Shown here piece after piece: positions 10,472 to 21,640 of a stretch of 64,000 nt of DNA. Numbering within the stretch: position 1 is the first letter of the stretch; each line of letters starts with the position of its first letter. The translations under genes were made by a program, and so were the position numbers. Origin of the DNA: Magicicada septendecula (Eukaryota; Arthropoda; Insecta; Hemiptera; Cicadidae); assembly GCA_034769895.1 (NCBI GenBank), contig CM068367.1, positions 84,435,654-84,499,653 on the forward strand. Direction: 5' to 3'. Below the pieces are notes generated by a model. It saw only the letters and a list, made by a program, of their open reading frames with translations, was not told the origin of the DNA and did not search any database.

Positions 10472-10735
10472 TCAAGCATTAGGCGTATCTTGAACCTGTT
10501 CCGTGATCCACTTCGCTCTCGGCCGTCCTACATCTCTCTTCCCCCCCCCCAGTCTATATTCCATTGCTAGCACTGGAATTCCTGTCACATTCTTCCCAAA
10601 TGTTCACACCACCTTCTTCTGTTGCTCCTCAGCTGTTACAACAATGAGTCGACCCCCAGTTCCGTCCTTAAATCTACATTCTTCTTTCTATCGAGAATGT
10701 GGGTACAGCCCAGAGTACTCCTCATAAACGCCATC
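10460..10735 (-). pseudogene. Non-LTR RT C-terminal remnant with (GAT)n tail
   Basis: The minus strand contains TGIPVLAMEYRL, then KRDVGRPRAKWITEQVQDTPNA and a stop. The DVGRPRAKW block is the standard terminus of these RT proteins. Upstream residues are interrupted by stops. Directly 3' of the stop on the minus strand is a (GAT)4 tract, as in other remnants in the window. Only the tail of the element remains. Confidence 0.6.
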
Positions 10736-11897
10736 TAGGCTGCATGAATCTTAAAGACTTAAAGTAACAACAATAATATTTAAACTCTTCTATGATTAGA
10801 TTTCTGAAGATGTTAAAGCACGAAGGGGGTAATAAAACTGAGTTTTTAAAAATATCTTCAAAAATACTTATATTCACAAGGTTTATTAAGAATACAAATT
10901 TAGAATTAAAGTGATTCCTACTAACCTGAGACTTATTACCATTCATTTCAGAATAACTCATTAAGGTACAATATTTTAAAATCAGCCTTTACATATTTTT
11001 TCACAGCTTATACTTTATGTTGGTATAAACATAAAAGCAAAGATGTTTATAACTTTGAGAAGCAAAGATTTATAAAATGTATTTATAAAATTACATAGGA
11101 AGAATTCTCAATTCGTCTTGAGAGGGGTAATGAGGAGGCAGCCCATCCTCCATGCTAATCTTACTCCCCTCCTCCCAAGAAGCTCACATCCTCACAGGAG
11201 CGGAGCTTCTAGTTACGCCTCTGTAAGGGATGGTAGATCTGCATCACATGTGTGTCTGTGTCTGTTTGTCTGTCTGTCTAGTCTTTCTCTCTCCCTCTAC
11301 AATATGTGTTTTGTATGTCTGTATGTATTATCATTAATAATTAATAATGTTATTACATCAGTATTTTATTTCGTCTATAAATAATTTTCTTGCATTTTTA
11401 AAAGTAAGTTAAATAATGCTTAAGAAAATAAAACTCAAAGACTCGTAGCCTATATCTGGTTGAGTTTGGTTAATGCATATCGTTAAATCGTTAGCACTGG
11501 ATTCAGTGTCGTTAGATCAACATTAAATCATGTCACTGTCGTAAGGTACGGTTGTAAGATTCCATTCTTTTTCTACTGATAATACTCCATTTTTCTCCTC
11601 GTTTCTGTTATCATGTTTATTTACTAACCCTTATCAATTATAAATTGTCAAAATTTAGTGCAGATTAACGTTTAAATATAATTCACATAGTAATAATTTT
11701 ATATTAACTTATCCAATAAAGTAAAAAAAAACCGCATATATAGAAAAGAAAGTTTTGATAATTGTTTTAAAATGTGGGAAGACATTTTTTACAGAAACCA
11801 ACTGCTTTATTATTTCAATTTCTGTTTGGCAGTCGAATCTACAGAATACTATTCAGAAGTTCGATTCCCATCAAGCTTATTCGGAACTGTCCCTTTA
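10736..11897. other. Spacer with a short dispersed motif
   Basis: No gene seen. A 40-bp motif around 10778-10820 (tgattagatttctgaaga in its core) recurs at 13820-13855. A CT/GT-rich low-complexity stretch lies at 11248-11305. Confidence 0.5.
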
Positions 11898-12884
11898 TGC
11901 GTACCCGCAGTACATTTTCGATGTGTTTAATATGCGATTGTATCGCTATATTACGATGTGAAGAAGAACAACTGTACTAATTGTAAATTATTCTGTTTCT
12001 TAATGTAAAGCGAAAACACGTGTTGTTTTCATTTGGAGGCTAGGTAACAATATTTTTGGGTTTTGAGTTTACTGCTGAAATAAATAAAAGCCATGGCTGG
12101 GAAAAAAAACATTATGTTTAATGTGTATGTACACTGCTTATAACAGAGTAACACTTAAAATGGAGAACTCAACGTTTTTATATTGACAAATTAACAAAAC
12201 TACAACAGCAAATGTAAACTGAAAAATACAAATGTTTATGTTTAATGGAAAACAAAAAACACAACGTATTAAGTAATAACAACATACGCTCCACATATTG
12301 TACACAATGAACGTTTCATTTTGGTTAGCCACAAAACAAGTACCTGTTGGAAAACGAATATTACCGGAAAAAGTGACATATTGTAATATGCAAGGTGTAG
12401 GACCACCCGCCTTATTTTCGAGTTTAGTGGCTTTCCAGTGATATATTCACAGAACGAGTATTAGTGAAAAACGAGTACAACTGAAAAACGAGTTCTACTG
12501 AAAACCGAGTTCTGCCACAAAAAGGAAGACATGTGTAGTAATAGTCAAGCCTTACTTCGACTTGGGGTTTTTCGTGGTTTTGTAACAAAAACGAGTTTTA
12601 TATTACAGACGTATTTTTTTCCAGGTGTAATTTTAGTCTCATGTTAATCTAACATCAACTTTTGGTGTCACAGGCACGCGCCGGTGATATACTACAGCTA
12701 CGACATTTTCATTAAAAAAATAAAAAACAAAACCAATTGCAATCGCCAGCCAACTATTTTGCAACATACAAAATTAAAATTTGTATATAATTCTTTCACC
12801 TACATAAAATTATGTACGATATTCACTACATATCGAAGCCAAAAATCGCATAATCGAAATATCGAAAATGACTGCGGATACGCA
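11898..12884 (+). mobile_element. Non-autonomous element with terminal inverted repeats, copy 1
   Basis: Starts tgcgtacccgcag and ends ctgcggatacgca, which are imperfect inverted termini. Most of its length matches the reverse complement of 14478-15291, which has equivalent ends. No transposase is encoded. Internal features include a 17-bp imperfect triplication near 12462-12520 (gaaaaacgagtacaact type). The size and termini suit a MITE-like or deleted DNA transposon; a superfamily cannot be assigned because the target duplication is unclear. Confidence 0.6.
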
Positions 12885-13369
12885 TATTGGCACAGCCACC
12901 GCTTATTCAATACGATCAGCAATCAAATAAAACCCCGTTCAGAGACCATATGATAGCCCCAGACGTAGACGTCATCCACTGCCTTCATCAGCGACGAAGA
13001 CAAAGAACAAAGACAAAGTTCGAGTCCGCAGTCATGAGGTCGCCGTCGTGGAGTTCGGTAGTGGCAGCTACGCACATCGGTAAGGAACCAAATACGTAGG
13101 AAAATTCAACTCACTGTTCAAACGTATGAAGACGTAAATTGTGTTTCTAAAAGAAAGGAAATTTAAAAGGTATAAATAAATGCTTGTATTTATTTGTAGA
13201 TTACTAAAATAATAGTAATTTCACCACTCAACTGAATTCGGAATAACTTTAACGTAATTTTGAAAACTATGACCGTGATTCGACTTCAGAATTTAATAAG
13301 CGTCTTTGTCTTATTCAAGCAGTTTCTAATTTGAATATAATTAACATAACATGAATACTATGAAAACTT

Positions 13370-13530
13370 TTTAAAATTACGTTGAAAAATTGAAAACTAA
13401 ATTAATAAACGACAACATGTTTAAAGACAGTAAAAATTTTAAAATTATGCTGACAAAATGAAAATTAAATTAATAAACTATGATGTGTAAGTATAATAAA
13501 AATGTTAAACATTCGGTGAAAAATTGCTAT
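13370..13530. repeat. Degenerate tandem repeat, unit about 67 bp
   Basis: At least two diverged units share ttaaaattacgttgaaaa-like starts, an aactaaattaataaac core and an aataaaaat end. The third unit is partial. Confidence 0.5.
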
Positions 13531-13915
13531 AGCTTTTTCGACAAGATAAATTAATTTTATTCCAAATACTTTAATTCTAGACCTTTCCGTAAGTGTTGGT
13601 TTTAAGGATTTTCATACAAATTTTATAGGAAAATATATGTTAAATACTTTGTATAATTAGTTGGCAAAAATTCTATTTAATATTTTCGAGGCTCAAAAAT
13701 TAGTTTGTATATATTTAAATAAAATTTAGGTCTTTTCCGAGCACAATGCACACCACAAAAAGAATGACGTAATATGTCTACGAGACAAGCCGGTTCCAGG
13801 AAATGAACGTTGAACCATATTTAAATTCTTCTCTGATTAGATTTCTGAAGACGCTAGTCAAAAATGTGTGCTAATATTACGCTTAACCAACTTTGTGCGT
13901 GTGTGTGTCACAGAA

Positions 13916-13938
13916 AGAGAGAGAGAGAGAGAGAGAGA
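13916..13938. repeat. (GA)n microsatellite
   Basis: Uninterrupted GA dinucleotides, preceded by a short GT run. Confidence 0.9.
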
Positions 13939-14400
13939 TGTGTGGCTGTATGTATCTGCAAATTTGTTTAGTGTAACATTGTGGAATTAAGTTTCTCATG
14001 CCCACATAGGCCTACAAACTTATTTTTAGTACATCACACATGAACGAATTTCTTCCAGGCTACAAAGGAAGTGTATATCTTCACCTAAATAAAACTGCAT
14101 AGATAATGACACTGAAAAGTTTATTACCATATAAATAACACAACTGTAAGCAGTTACAATATTATTGTGCACATTCGTACTATGTTTCCGAGATACAACA
14201 TGCACGCCGGTATCGGACTCACGGTTGGATACGCAATTATCGAGTCGCTTGTACGTTTTGAATGACACAAAGAGGTATTGGAATGCACATTTCTCGCATG
14301 CGTGATCAACGCAGCATTACAATTTTAAGCGTATGCATTGCACCAAATAACCAAGTCTGTTAGCAATGACAAGTTAAAATTATTGTCTCTTAACAGATTC

Positions 14401-14470
14401 CAAAAAATCGGTATGGAGAACCATACATGACTTTCATGTTTTCAGATTATATATAAAATCATTTGGTACT
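14401..14470 (+). repeat. Fragment of hairpin repeat family
   Basis: Contains ggtatggagaaccatacatg, the conserved hairpin of a family also present near 15.43, 16.69 and 39.5 kb. It is cut off by the start of the adjacent TIR element at 14478. Confidence 0.7.
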
Positions 14471-14477
14471 GCCTTTA

Positions 14478-15291
14478 TGCGTACTCGCAGTTACTTCGAT
14501 TTTTGGGCTTCGATATGTAGTGAATATCGCACATAATTTTATGTAGTGAAAGAATTATACAAATTTTAATTTTGTATATTGCAAAATAATTGGCTGGTGA
14601 TTGCAATTGATTTCGTTTGTCATTTTTTAATGGAAAATGACTGTAGCAGTAATTTATCACCGGGTCGTGGCTGTGACACCAAAAATTGATTATGTTAGGT
14701 TAAAAAAACAATTTTTTTTCTAAAACCATGAAAAACCCAACTGGAAGTAAGGCGGCAGTGGCCCAAGGGTCAACCCCTTGCCTATTATTATAGGCCTACA
14801 TGTCACTTTTTTGTGGCAGAACTCGTTTTTTTGGTAAAATTCGTTTTCCGACAAGTACTCGTTTTGTGACTAACAAAAAACAAACATCCATTATGTACAA
14901 TTTGTAGAGCATATGTTGTCATTCCTTAATACAGTGTTTTTTGTTTTTTCAATAACCATAAATATTTGTATTTTTTATTTTGTATTTACCGTTGTTTTTT
15001 CCAATTTGTAAACTTAAAAACGTTAGGTTCTTTATTTTAAGTGTTACTCTGTTATACGCATTGTACTACACGTTTAATGTTATGTTTTCCAACCACAGCT
15101 TTTATTTATTTTACCAGTAAACTAAAAACCCAAAACCATTATTACCTAAACTACCAAATGAAAACAACACGTATTTTTGCTTTACATTAAGACAAAGGGC
15201 AATTTGCAATTAGTACACTTCTTCTTTTCTACACCGTAATATATCGATACAATCGCATATTAAAAACATCGAAATGTATTGCGGGTACTCA
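14478..15291 (-). mobile_element. Non-autonomous element with terminal inverted repeats, copy 2 (inverted)
   Basis: Reverse-complement counterpart of 11898-12884, shortened by internal indels. Termini are tgcgtactcgcag and ttgcgggtactca. The flanks also share a short phrase with the first copy (ggaactg beside the outer end), so the pair may derive from an inverted duplication rather than two insertions. No coding capacity. Confidence 0.6.
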
Positions 15292-15427
15292 TACAGTTCC
15301 AATCATTTACTTGAATTCGGTTCGATAATTCCTAAAAAAATATAGAATTTTGTCAAATTGAAATAAAATGTTTCCATAGAAACTACTTCTTTGTTGTCAA
15401 TAACGTAGTACACATGTAAAACTTATA

Positions 15428-15545
15428 AAAAATCGGTATGGAGAACCATACATGACTTCCATGTTGTAATATTTATATTTAAAATAATTTACTTGAATTC
15501 GGTTCGGTAATTTCTAAAAAAATATCGCCCACCCTCAAACTAATT
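15428..15545 (+). repeat. Hairpin repeat family, 5' part of a unit
   Basis: Begins with the conserved hairpin GTATGG-AGAA-CCATAC and continues with acatgacttccatgtt and an ACTTGAATTCGGTTCG segment, as in the other units. The rest of the unit resumes near 16130 after unrelated sequence and a GT microsatellite. Confidence 0.7.
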
Positions 15546-15937
15546 TCACTATTTATAGATATTTCTGTTATTATGGGGTAGTCGTTTAATGTTATTTTCA
15601 GTCACTTTATCCATAAATTTAGGTAGGCTTACTTTATTCTTATAAAGGAACCGAACTACGCAGATAATCATATCTAAGAAGCGCTCCGAAGTCACTCATG
15701 GACCCTGAGCATTTTGCAGAGGGTTCATTCCCTAAAGACGAAAAGTCTGTCTATGAACCGTTCCTCTGTAAACACGTGCAGTTACACTGCCCAGGGATCC
15801 ACAGGAAGCAAATTGCTATCCACGCTGGACACTTTTTCGGCTTGCACGCGTTGTGTTGGTGTGGGTTTCGGCACTTTCCATTTAAAAAGAGTGCAAATGT
15901 AAGAAAATAAACATGAGTGAGGCCAGAAATAACGCGA

Positions 15938-16009
<72 letters not shown>

Positions 16010-16129
16010 GCCTGCCTTTTCATTGCGGTAATCATAATAATAAAATGGAAACGTAAACATTACATAATTGAGATATGCTTGCCTGCCACGAACGATATAT
16101 TTTCTCTCACACATGATTTAAATTAAAAT
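15546..16129. other. Insert interrupting the hairpin repeat, with long (GT)n
   Basis: No gene recognised; the Cys/Val and His/Thr open frames come from the dinucleotide repeat. The stretch may be an insertion, since hairpin-repeat sequence flanks it on both sides. Confidence 0.5.
15938..16006. repeat. (GT)n microsatellite
   Basis: About 69 bp of uninterrupted GT dinucleotides. Confidence 0.95.
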
Positions 16130-16686
16130 GAAAAATATAGAATTTTGTTAAAGTGAAATGAAATGTTTCCATAGAAACTACTTCTTTGTTGTTAATAACG
16201 TATTACACATACAAAATTTACTTCCTCCATCATCAACTAATATTTTAATTTATAAACAAAATTACCCCCTCCCCTTCAACTACCCTTTTCATTTATAGAT
16301 ATTTCATCTACCTTTCTACAGTGGAATATTATGACCTTCTATTCAGGATACTTTATTTATCAAAATTAAGCACTTTACTCTTGTTAAAACGTAAAACGTT
16401 GCAGGTAAACTACCCCTTTCCCTTAACCGATCTTCACCAAAATCAATAGGCCGTGAGTCCTCTACAATTGAGGATAGTATGCAAAATATTATTTTATTCT
16501 GTTTGCATTTGCGGCTGTTATCGTTTGCCATAGAAAAAATTCTAAGACAGAAACACACACACACACACTTTTCAAAAAATGACTTTTTTCATGTTTTGAT
16601 GGTAGTACAATCAGAATCTGCCATTATCTCGAACACGATTTTTTTCGGCATGATCATACTTCCATTTCCTTATGGAACATGGAAGT
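16130..16686 (+). repeat. Hairpin repeat family, unit 1 main body
   Basis: Shares in order with 39040-39420 (minus) and 16755-17226: tttccatagaaactacttc, a C-rich acccctccc segment, atttcatctacctttctac, the phrase cgatcttcaccaaaatcaat, and the end ggaacatggaagt. It runs directly into the next unit, showing a head-to-tail arrangement. No coding potential. Confidence 0.7.
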
Positions 16687-17226
16687 CAAAAATCGGTATG
16701 GAGAACCGTACATGACTTCCGTGTTCTAAGATTTATATTTAAAATCATTTTCGAAATGAAATATTTCCATAGAAACTACTTCTTTCTACTTACTGCTTCA
16801 GCCTTAACCACAGTACTGTGGTCACTAACTGCCGAAACGTCTGGTTTTGCAGAAAACATTGGTCTACGGCCAAACAGGCCGGGAAGGAATTTTAACAACA
16901 AACTACTTCTTTGTTGCCGATAATGTAGTACATATTATATAAAAAAATTATCCCCTCCCCTTCAACTATAATTTTCGTTTATAGAAAATTACCCCCACCC
17001 CGTTCAACTAGCTCTTCATTCATAGATATTTCATCTACCTTTCTACAGTGGGTTATTAAGATCTTCTTATCAGGATACTTTATTTATCAAAATTAAGTAC
17101 TTTACTCTTGTTACAACAAAAAATGTTTCAGGTAAACTACCCTTTCCCCGTAACCGATCTTCACCAAAATCAATAGGCCTTGAGTCCTCTGCAACTCAGG
17201 TACATATGTAAAAAATTATTTGATTC
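16687..17226 (+). repeat. Hairpin repeat family, unit 2
   Basis: Starts with the conserved hairpin (here GTATGG-AGAA-CCGTAC, with one G-T wobble that keeps the stem) and repeats the order of segments of unit 1. It is truncated at the RT remnant that begins near 17227. An internal stretch at 16795-16890 absent from the other copies looks like a small insertion. Confidence 0.7.
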
Positions 17227-17400
17227 TTATTCTTCATTCATCACCTTCCTTAACCGGGCCATAAATATGAATAATCTTACTTTCAGACCTTCTAAGTGTT
17301 TCTTTTTCATTTTATGCTAACGTTCACGTCTCACCTCCATAAACAACAACCGGTCTAATAAGTGGGTACCCTATATATTTTCATTTTTGTGTTATGAGTA
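17227..17400 (-). pseudogene. Short RT C-terminal remnant
   Basis: The minus strand reads LIRPVVVYGGET, then after stops and frame changes RSESKIIHIYGPVKEGDE. These correspond to the same segments as the remnant at 1-290 (LIRPVVTYE, NIVRSVYGPVKESDE). Heavily decayed, about 50 codons. Confidence 0.6.
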
Positions 17401-17584
17401 TGAGCTTGTTTCTCAATATTCTACAGTTATAGACACAGCACGCCTTTTCTACTTGTATCCTGTAATGTACTGTCGTACTTGTACACCCTTCATTATCTAT
17501 CAAACCGCATTCTTCATTAGAACTTATTAACCGCATAAAATATCGATGTATTCTCCTCTCCGATACAGAAATTAGCATGTAATT

Positions 17585-18180
17585 AGTCATCGTCATCATC
17601 TTCTTCTTCAACGACTAAACCAAGGATGGTTTGTTCCGGTTTCAAATAGGCAAAGATTAGAGTTTGTCTCTCCAGCGCTTCCTCGGACGTCCCATACTTC
17701 TCCGGCCCCTCGGCTTACAGTTCCATAGTTGTTTGGGGATGCGGCAGTCATCCATTCGGAAAGATGTTCCCACCAATTCAGCCGATACTGGGCGATCCTG
17801 TCGAGTATACTCGTAATATTCAGTTCCTGCCGTATATCTGTGTTCATTCTATGATCATGGAGAGTATACCCTGCCACGTGCCTCAGAAATCTCATTTCAG
17901 CCACTTGAATGCGACTGGCCTGGCCTTTCGTTAAAGTCAAATTCTCAGACCCATAAAGAAGTGTGGGAAGAGCCATCACCTTGTAGAATTTTAGGTGTGT
18001 TCCTTTACTTGGTGACTTAAGGGTTCGCCTAATGGTCCCGCACATAAGGTTGAACTTATGCAACTTGTTCACCACGTCGTTGCTTGCATTATAGAACACA
18101 CTGTAGCCCAGGTATTCAAAACTGCTAATTTGTTCCAGGACATTCGTCTATAACAATTTTTGCCCGTACGGGGCGGCCAT
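17585..18180 (-). pseudogene. Non-LTR RT C-terminal half, family A
   Basis: The longest family-A remnant. Minus-strand motifs in order: LEQISSFEYLGYSV, NLMCGTIRRTLK, LKFYKVMALPTLLYGSENL, RIQVAEMRFLRHVAGYTLHD, IRQELNITSILDRIAQYRLN, WWEHL, and a disrupted terminal block after a frameshift (VGRP replaced by EVWDVRG). The open part spans about 163 codons. The polymerase catalytic domain is missing, as expected for a 5'-truncated retrotransposed copy. The minus strand continues into (GAA)3(GAT)n right after the stop, a probable 3' tail. Confidence 0.8.
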
Positions 18181-18660
18181 CGTTACTTATAAAGAATGAA
18201 ACAATCTGAAGGTAGAGTATCGCAGTGAGTGCCTCATGCCACAATGCAAACTACTGACAAATGCAAAACGTTTTACCATTCCGGCAGGGCACATTGTGTA
18301 TAATACAGTATTCATTTAAAAACGTATGGAAACACTTTGAGAGTTTAACTCATAGTACTGCCTGCAAGCGACTAGGTTGTTGAAGCAATATTTACACGAC
18401 ACTTTTCCAGAATAGTACAGCGCGACTGCATATGAAAGTATTTGTTTCTCCCGCAGACGGCGAACGTCAGGTCCAGCGTTTTGTTACGACTTTACAAATC
18501 GCAGATCATCACTGCACCAGCTATGTTATTCTTCCATTGCAGAGTATGATTTGTTTTTCTTTTGACAGAATTTTATTACAGGGTATTTCTTTTTGTGAAT
18601 TTTTTATACTTGAACATTAATCGTATGCAGACGGTTTAAAAATTTTTTAAATGAAATATA
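18181..18660. other. Spacer without recognisable gene
   Basis: Nothing supported; short open frames only. Confidence 0.4.
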
Positions 18661-18661
18661 G

Positions 18662-18735
18662 CAAAAAGCCTTGGTAATAGCGTGGCTTTGCCTTGGTAAT
18701 GGCATGGCCTTCCCTTGGTAATGGCATTTCAAGGC
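18662..18735. repeat. Three-unit minisatellite
   Basis: The phrase ccttggtaatggcatggc and variants occur three times in about 70 bp. Confidence 0.75.
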
Positions 18736-18779
18736 CAGGAACCAGTAAAAACAAAATAAATGATTAATGTTCAAATTGT

Positions 18780-18885
18780 AGTGGAGGTGGAGGACGATGA
18801 CGAGGAGGAGGAGGAAAGGAAGAAGAAAAATAAGAAGAAGAAAATGATGATGATGACGACGACGACGCTGATGATGATAAGTGTG
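18780..18885. repeat. Mixed GGA/GAA/GAT/GAC trinucleotide tract
   Basis: Purine-rich plus-strand array of changing trinucleotides. It resembles the tails of RT remnants but on the opposite strand, and no RT remnant was recognised just upstream. Confidence 0.8.
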
Positions 18886-18984
18886 GTTTATCCAGACCAA
18901 AATAGGTCTTAAAATCTGTCAGTGTTAGAAAGAAAAATAATTTTTACTTCTCTCCGGCGTACAAAAAACAGTATGTCTCCGTTC

Positions 18985-19290
18985 GGCCAAACGGAAAGAG
19001 TTACTTCAACGGTAATAACTTTAAAGCGATTGCAAATCCAGAAGACAATTTATTTCTAGCGACAATAGATGTAGGCTTAGCCTAGCCGCAGCATTCAATA
19101 TCTCGTGCTTACTTGACGTGCGCTCTGCTCGCTGTAATAGGATTTCGTTCTCATTTCTTTTCTTGAACCCTCAATTTATTTCCACACTCACACACACCGC
19201 GCGCTACAGCTGTTCCGTTTCTTTGTGTCTTCTCCTCTGTAATAATTCGATTATTTTCTCAATATCTACGTAACTGCAGTGCGATGATTT
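18985..19290 (+). repeat. Unclassified dispersed repeat U1, copy 1
   Basis: About 280 bp aligns in the same orientation with 44235-44490. Shared landmarks: gagttacttcaac, gcgacaata-gtaggctta, cattcaatatctc, taataggattt and aatttatttccacac. No ORF, poly-A tail or terminal repeat identifies its class. Confidence 0.65.
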
Positions 19291-20287
19291 ATTGACAAGC
19301 TGTCTCATGACTAAGTAACCCCGCTATGTCTCATCCCACAGTTTTTAGGCCTATATACGATTGTGTCTGAAAGGTTTCAGACTCTTTTTTTTCATTGAAT
19401 TTTGTTTGTATGCATGAATACGTTTCAACTAGAATTGCCTATAAAAAAAATGTTATAGACCTACGTAAGTTAAATCAGATACTGCCCAAAATAAAAACTA
19501 ATTCTTGAGGGAACAAAATTGTTATGTAAAAGTTATTCTGATACGAGCTTTAAACCTAATTTTACATGGTGCATCATCATAGTATAAGAAGATTAAGTCG
19601 AATTTTAACAATCGTTTAATCATAAAGGATCGATGGTTAAAATTGAACTATTTTTAACGTCCGACTATATACTGTACGAAGTCATTCTTGGAAGAATTTC
19701 TACTGCGCCTATGAAATTTTGGAACGAACAAGAAACCATTTGAATATTATCAATTACACAGAACTTTGTTCTTTAACCATTTTCAATTGACTTATGACCG
19801 TTTTGGAAGCGTTTATATCAATTGTCGTTCATGCATATAATAACTTCATCTTCTGCAACATTTTCATTACGTTAGAACTAATTTTATCTCCTTCTTTGTA
19901 CAAAATTTAATTCAAATTCTTCTTTCTTGCATTATAAAATGTGAAAAATCGCCTAATAGGCCTGCATCGAAACACAGCTCACTCAGTTGTTAAATTTAAA
20001 CCTGATGTACGCAGAGTTTTGTTTTGGAGGAGGTTCTATAAAAACTGGAGGGGGATAAGTATTGTGATCAGCACCCCTTAACAACATTTCTGCAGATACA
20101 TACAATTTCATACATTTTAAATATAGCCTAATGTAATTTAATAAATAATATTTAGATTTTCCTTAAAAAGGAGATTAAAGTGACACCATATCTCCAAAAA
20201 CCTCTCTCTGCCTACGCTTATGATCAGGTCTAAATTATGCGTCAAATATGGTTACAAGTTTACTCAGACATTAATGACAGGTATGCT
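19291..20287. other. Spacer without recognisable gene
   Basis: AT-rich; no coding, RNA or repeat signal recognised. Confidence 0.5.
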
Positions 20288-20288
20288 A

Positions 20289-20319
<31 letters not shown>

Positions 20320-20585
20320 CTTCTTCTTCTTCTTCTTCTTCTTCTTCTTCTTCTTCTTCTTCTTCTTCCTCCTCCTCCTCCTCCTCCTCTTCCTCTTCCT
20401 CTTCCTCTTCCTCTTCTTCTTCCTCTTCCTCTTCCCCTTCCTCTTCCTCTTCTTCTTCTCCTTCTCCTTCTCCTTCTTCTTCTTCTTCTTCTTTTTCTTT
20501 TTCTTTTTCTTTTTCTTCTTATTCTTCTTCTTCTTCTTCTGCTGCTGCTGCTGCTCCTTTTCCTCCTCCTTCTTCTTCTTCATTC
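20288..20585. repeat. Long (CTT)n/(CCT)n compound array
   Basis: Nearly 300 bp of CTT, CCT, CTTTTT and TGC motifs. The poly-Ser, poly-Phe and poly-Lys open frames here are artefacts. On the minus strand it is a (GAA)n-type tail immediately after the family-B RT remnant. Confidence 0.95.
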
Positions 20586-21180
20586 TAGGATTCCGGGCTC
20601 TATATTCAAGCCATTTTTTGTCTTCCCACATCTCTTTTCTCTTTAGGCGCATATTGTAAAACTTGTTGAGGTTGCCTTTTCGTTTCCATTCTACCTATAT
20701 GTTCAATCCATCTCAGCTTACATTCCTCGATTTTTGCATTTACAGAGAATATACCCAATTCATGTCTTAACACATTGTTTCTAATTCTATCGTTTTGAGT
20801 ACACTCCTTTACGTGTCTCAAGAAATTCATTTCTGAATCTTGTATACGACTTGTATCTTTTTTTAGATAATACCCATGTTTCGGGCGACTACCAATAACC
20901 TTATAGAACTTCATTTGATTTTCCTTTCTCGGTTTTCTTCCTAAACTTTTTTTAATAGTGCCACAAATTGCCTGAAATCTGTCTATCTTTCTTTCGATGT
21001 CCTCGTCAAATTGATATGTAATATCACATCCTAGGTACTGAAAGTGGGATATTTGCTCCAGCACTTTATCATTGATCGTAATTTTTTATCGTATGGGATG
21101 TTTGCCTTCGAAAGCCATTATTGTTGTTTTATTAATAGATATATTCAAATTGTTTTAGTAATGGAATGCTAACATTACTG
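20586..21180 (-). pseudogene. Non-LTR RT C-terminal half, family B
   Basis: Minus-strand motifs in order: INKTTIMAFEGKHPIR (then a stop), LEQISHFQYLGCDITYQFDEDIERK (broken here: thumb region LEQISHFQYLGCD), AICGTIKKSLGRK, MKFYKVIG, SRIQDSEMNFLRHVKECT, LRWIEHIGRME and EKRDVGRQKM, then a stop. The central ORF has about 152 codons. The polymerase core is absent, so the copy is 5'-truncated. A long (GAA)n array follows the 3' end directly. Confidence 0.8.
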
Positions 21181-21479
21181 AAAAATGCTTTTTCAATCAG
21201 ACGTTCTTAGCGCGGACATTGCGAAAATTGCACGAACATTTTTATCAAACCTTCTAGATTTATTGTACGTATACGAAACGTACACATTTGAACATGTATA
21301 GACGTTCACGTAGAGTGTGGCGTTAGGTCCTGCTGCCGAAATGGAAAGTACCGAAATAAATTCTCTACTGTAAGGATTCCAAAAATATTGCCCACAGTCA
21401 GCTGGCTTTTTAGTACGGACAGACAAGACAAAATTTTTGTTCTTCGTTTTGACACCGACCACAGTTGAATAACAAACAG
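21181..21479. other. Spacer without recognisable gene
   Basis: No supported feature. Confidence 0.4.
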
Positions 21480-21640
21480 AACACACACTTGTTTCTGCAC
21501 CAGCGCAACGCCCATGAATACCAAAGTAGTAACTTATTTGAATTCACACGACGAGATTTAATCAAACAGGCTGAGTGTGCTCGCGTGATTTCGGTGTGCT
21601 GTCTCGTGTTTACTCATCAGTCTTCTGTTACGGTTTTGTG
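21480..21640 (+). repeat. Unclassified dispersed repeat U2, copy 1
   Basis: Matches 50355-50520 in the same orientation. Shared landmarks: acacacacttgt/acacacaagtat, catgaataccaa-gtag, and aatcaaacagg followed by a diverged segment. Class unknown; similarity is moderate. Confidence 0.5.

Larger units (their letters stand above)
12885..14400. other. Spacer between the two TIR elements
   Basis: AT-rich with no recognisable gene. It holds a degenerate tandem repeat at 13370-13530, a (GA)n tract at 13916-13938, and a copy of the short motif of 10778-10820. Confidence 0.5.

Noticed and set aside
15751..16126. His/Thr and Cys/Val repeat proteins on both strands
   Set aside because: Translation of the GT microsatellite in different frames.
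16800..16890. GCCGAAACGTCTGG phrase as a further hammerhead
   Set aside because: The first core box reads CTGTGGT rather than CTGANGA and no stem II is evident.
20220..20660. Poly-Ser, poly-Phe and poly-Lys open frames
   Set aside because: Artefacts of the trinucleotide array after the family-B RT remnant.
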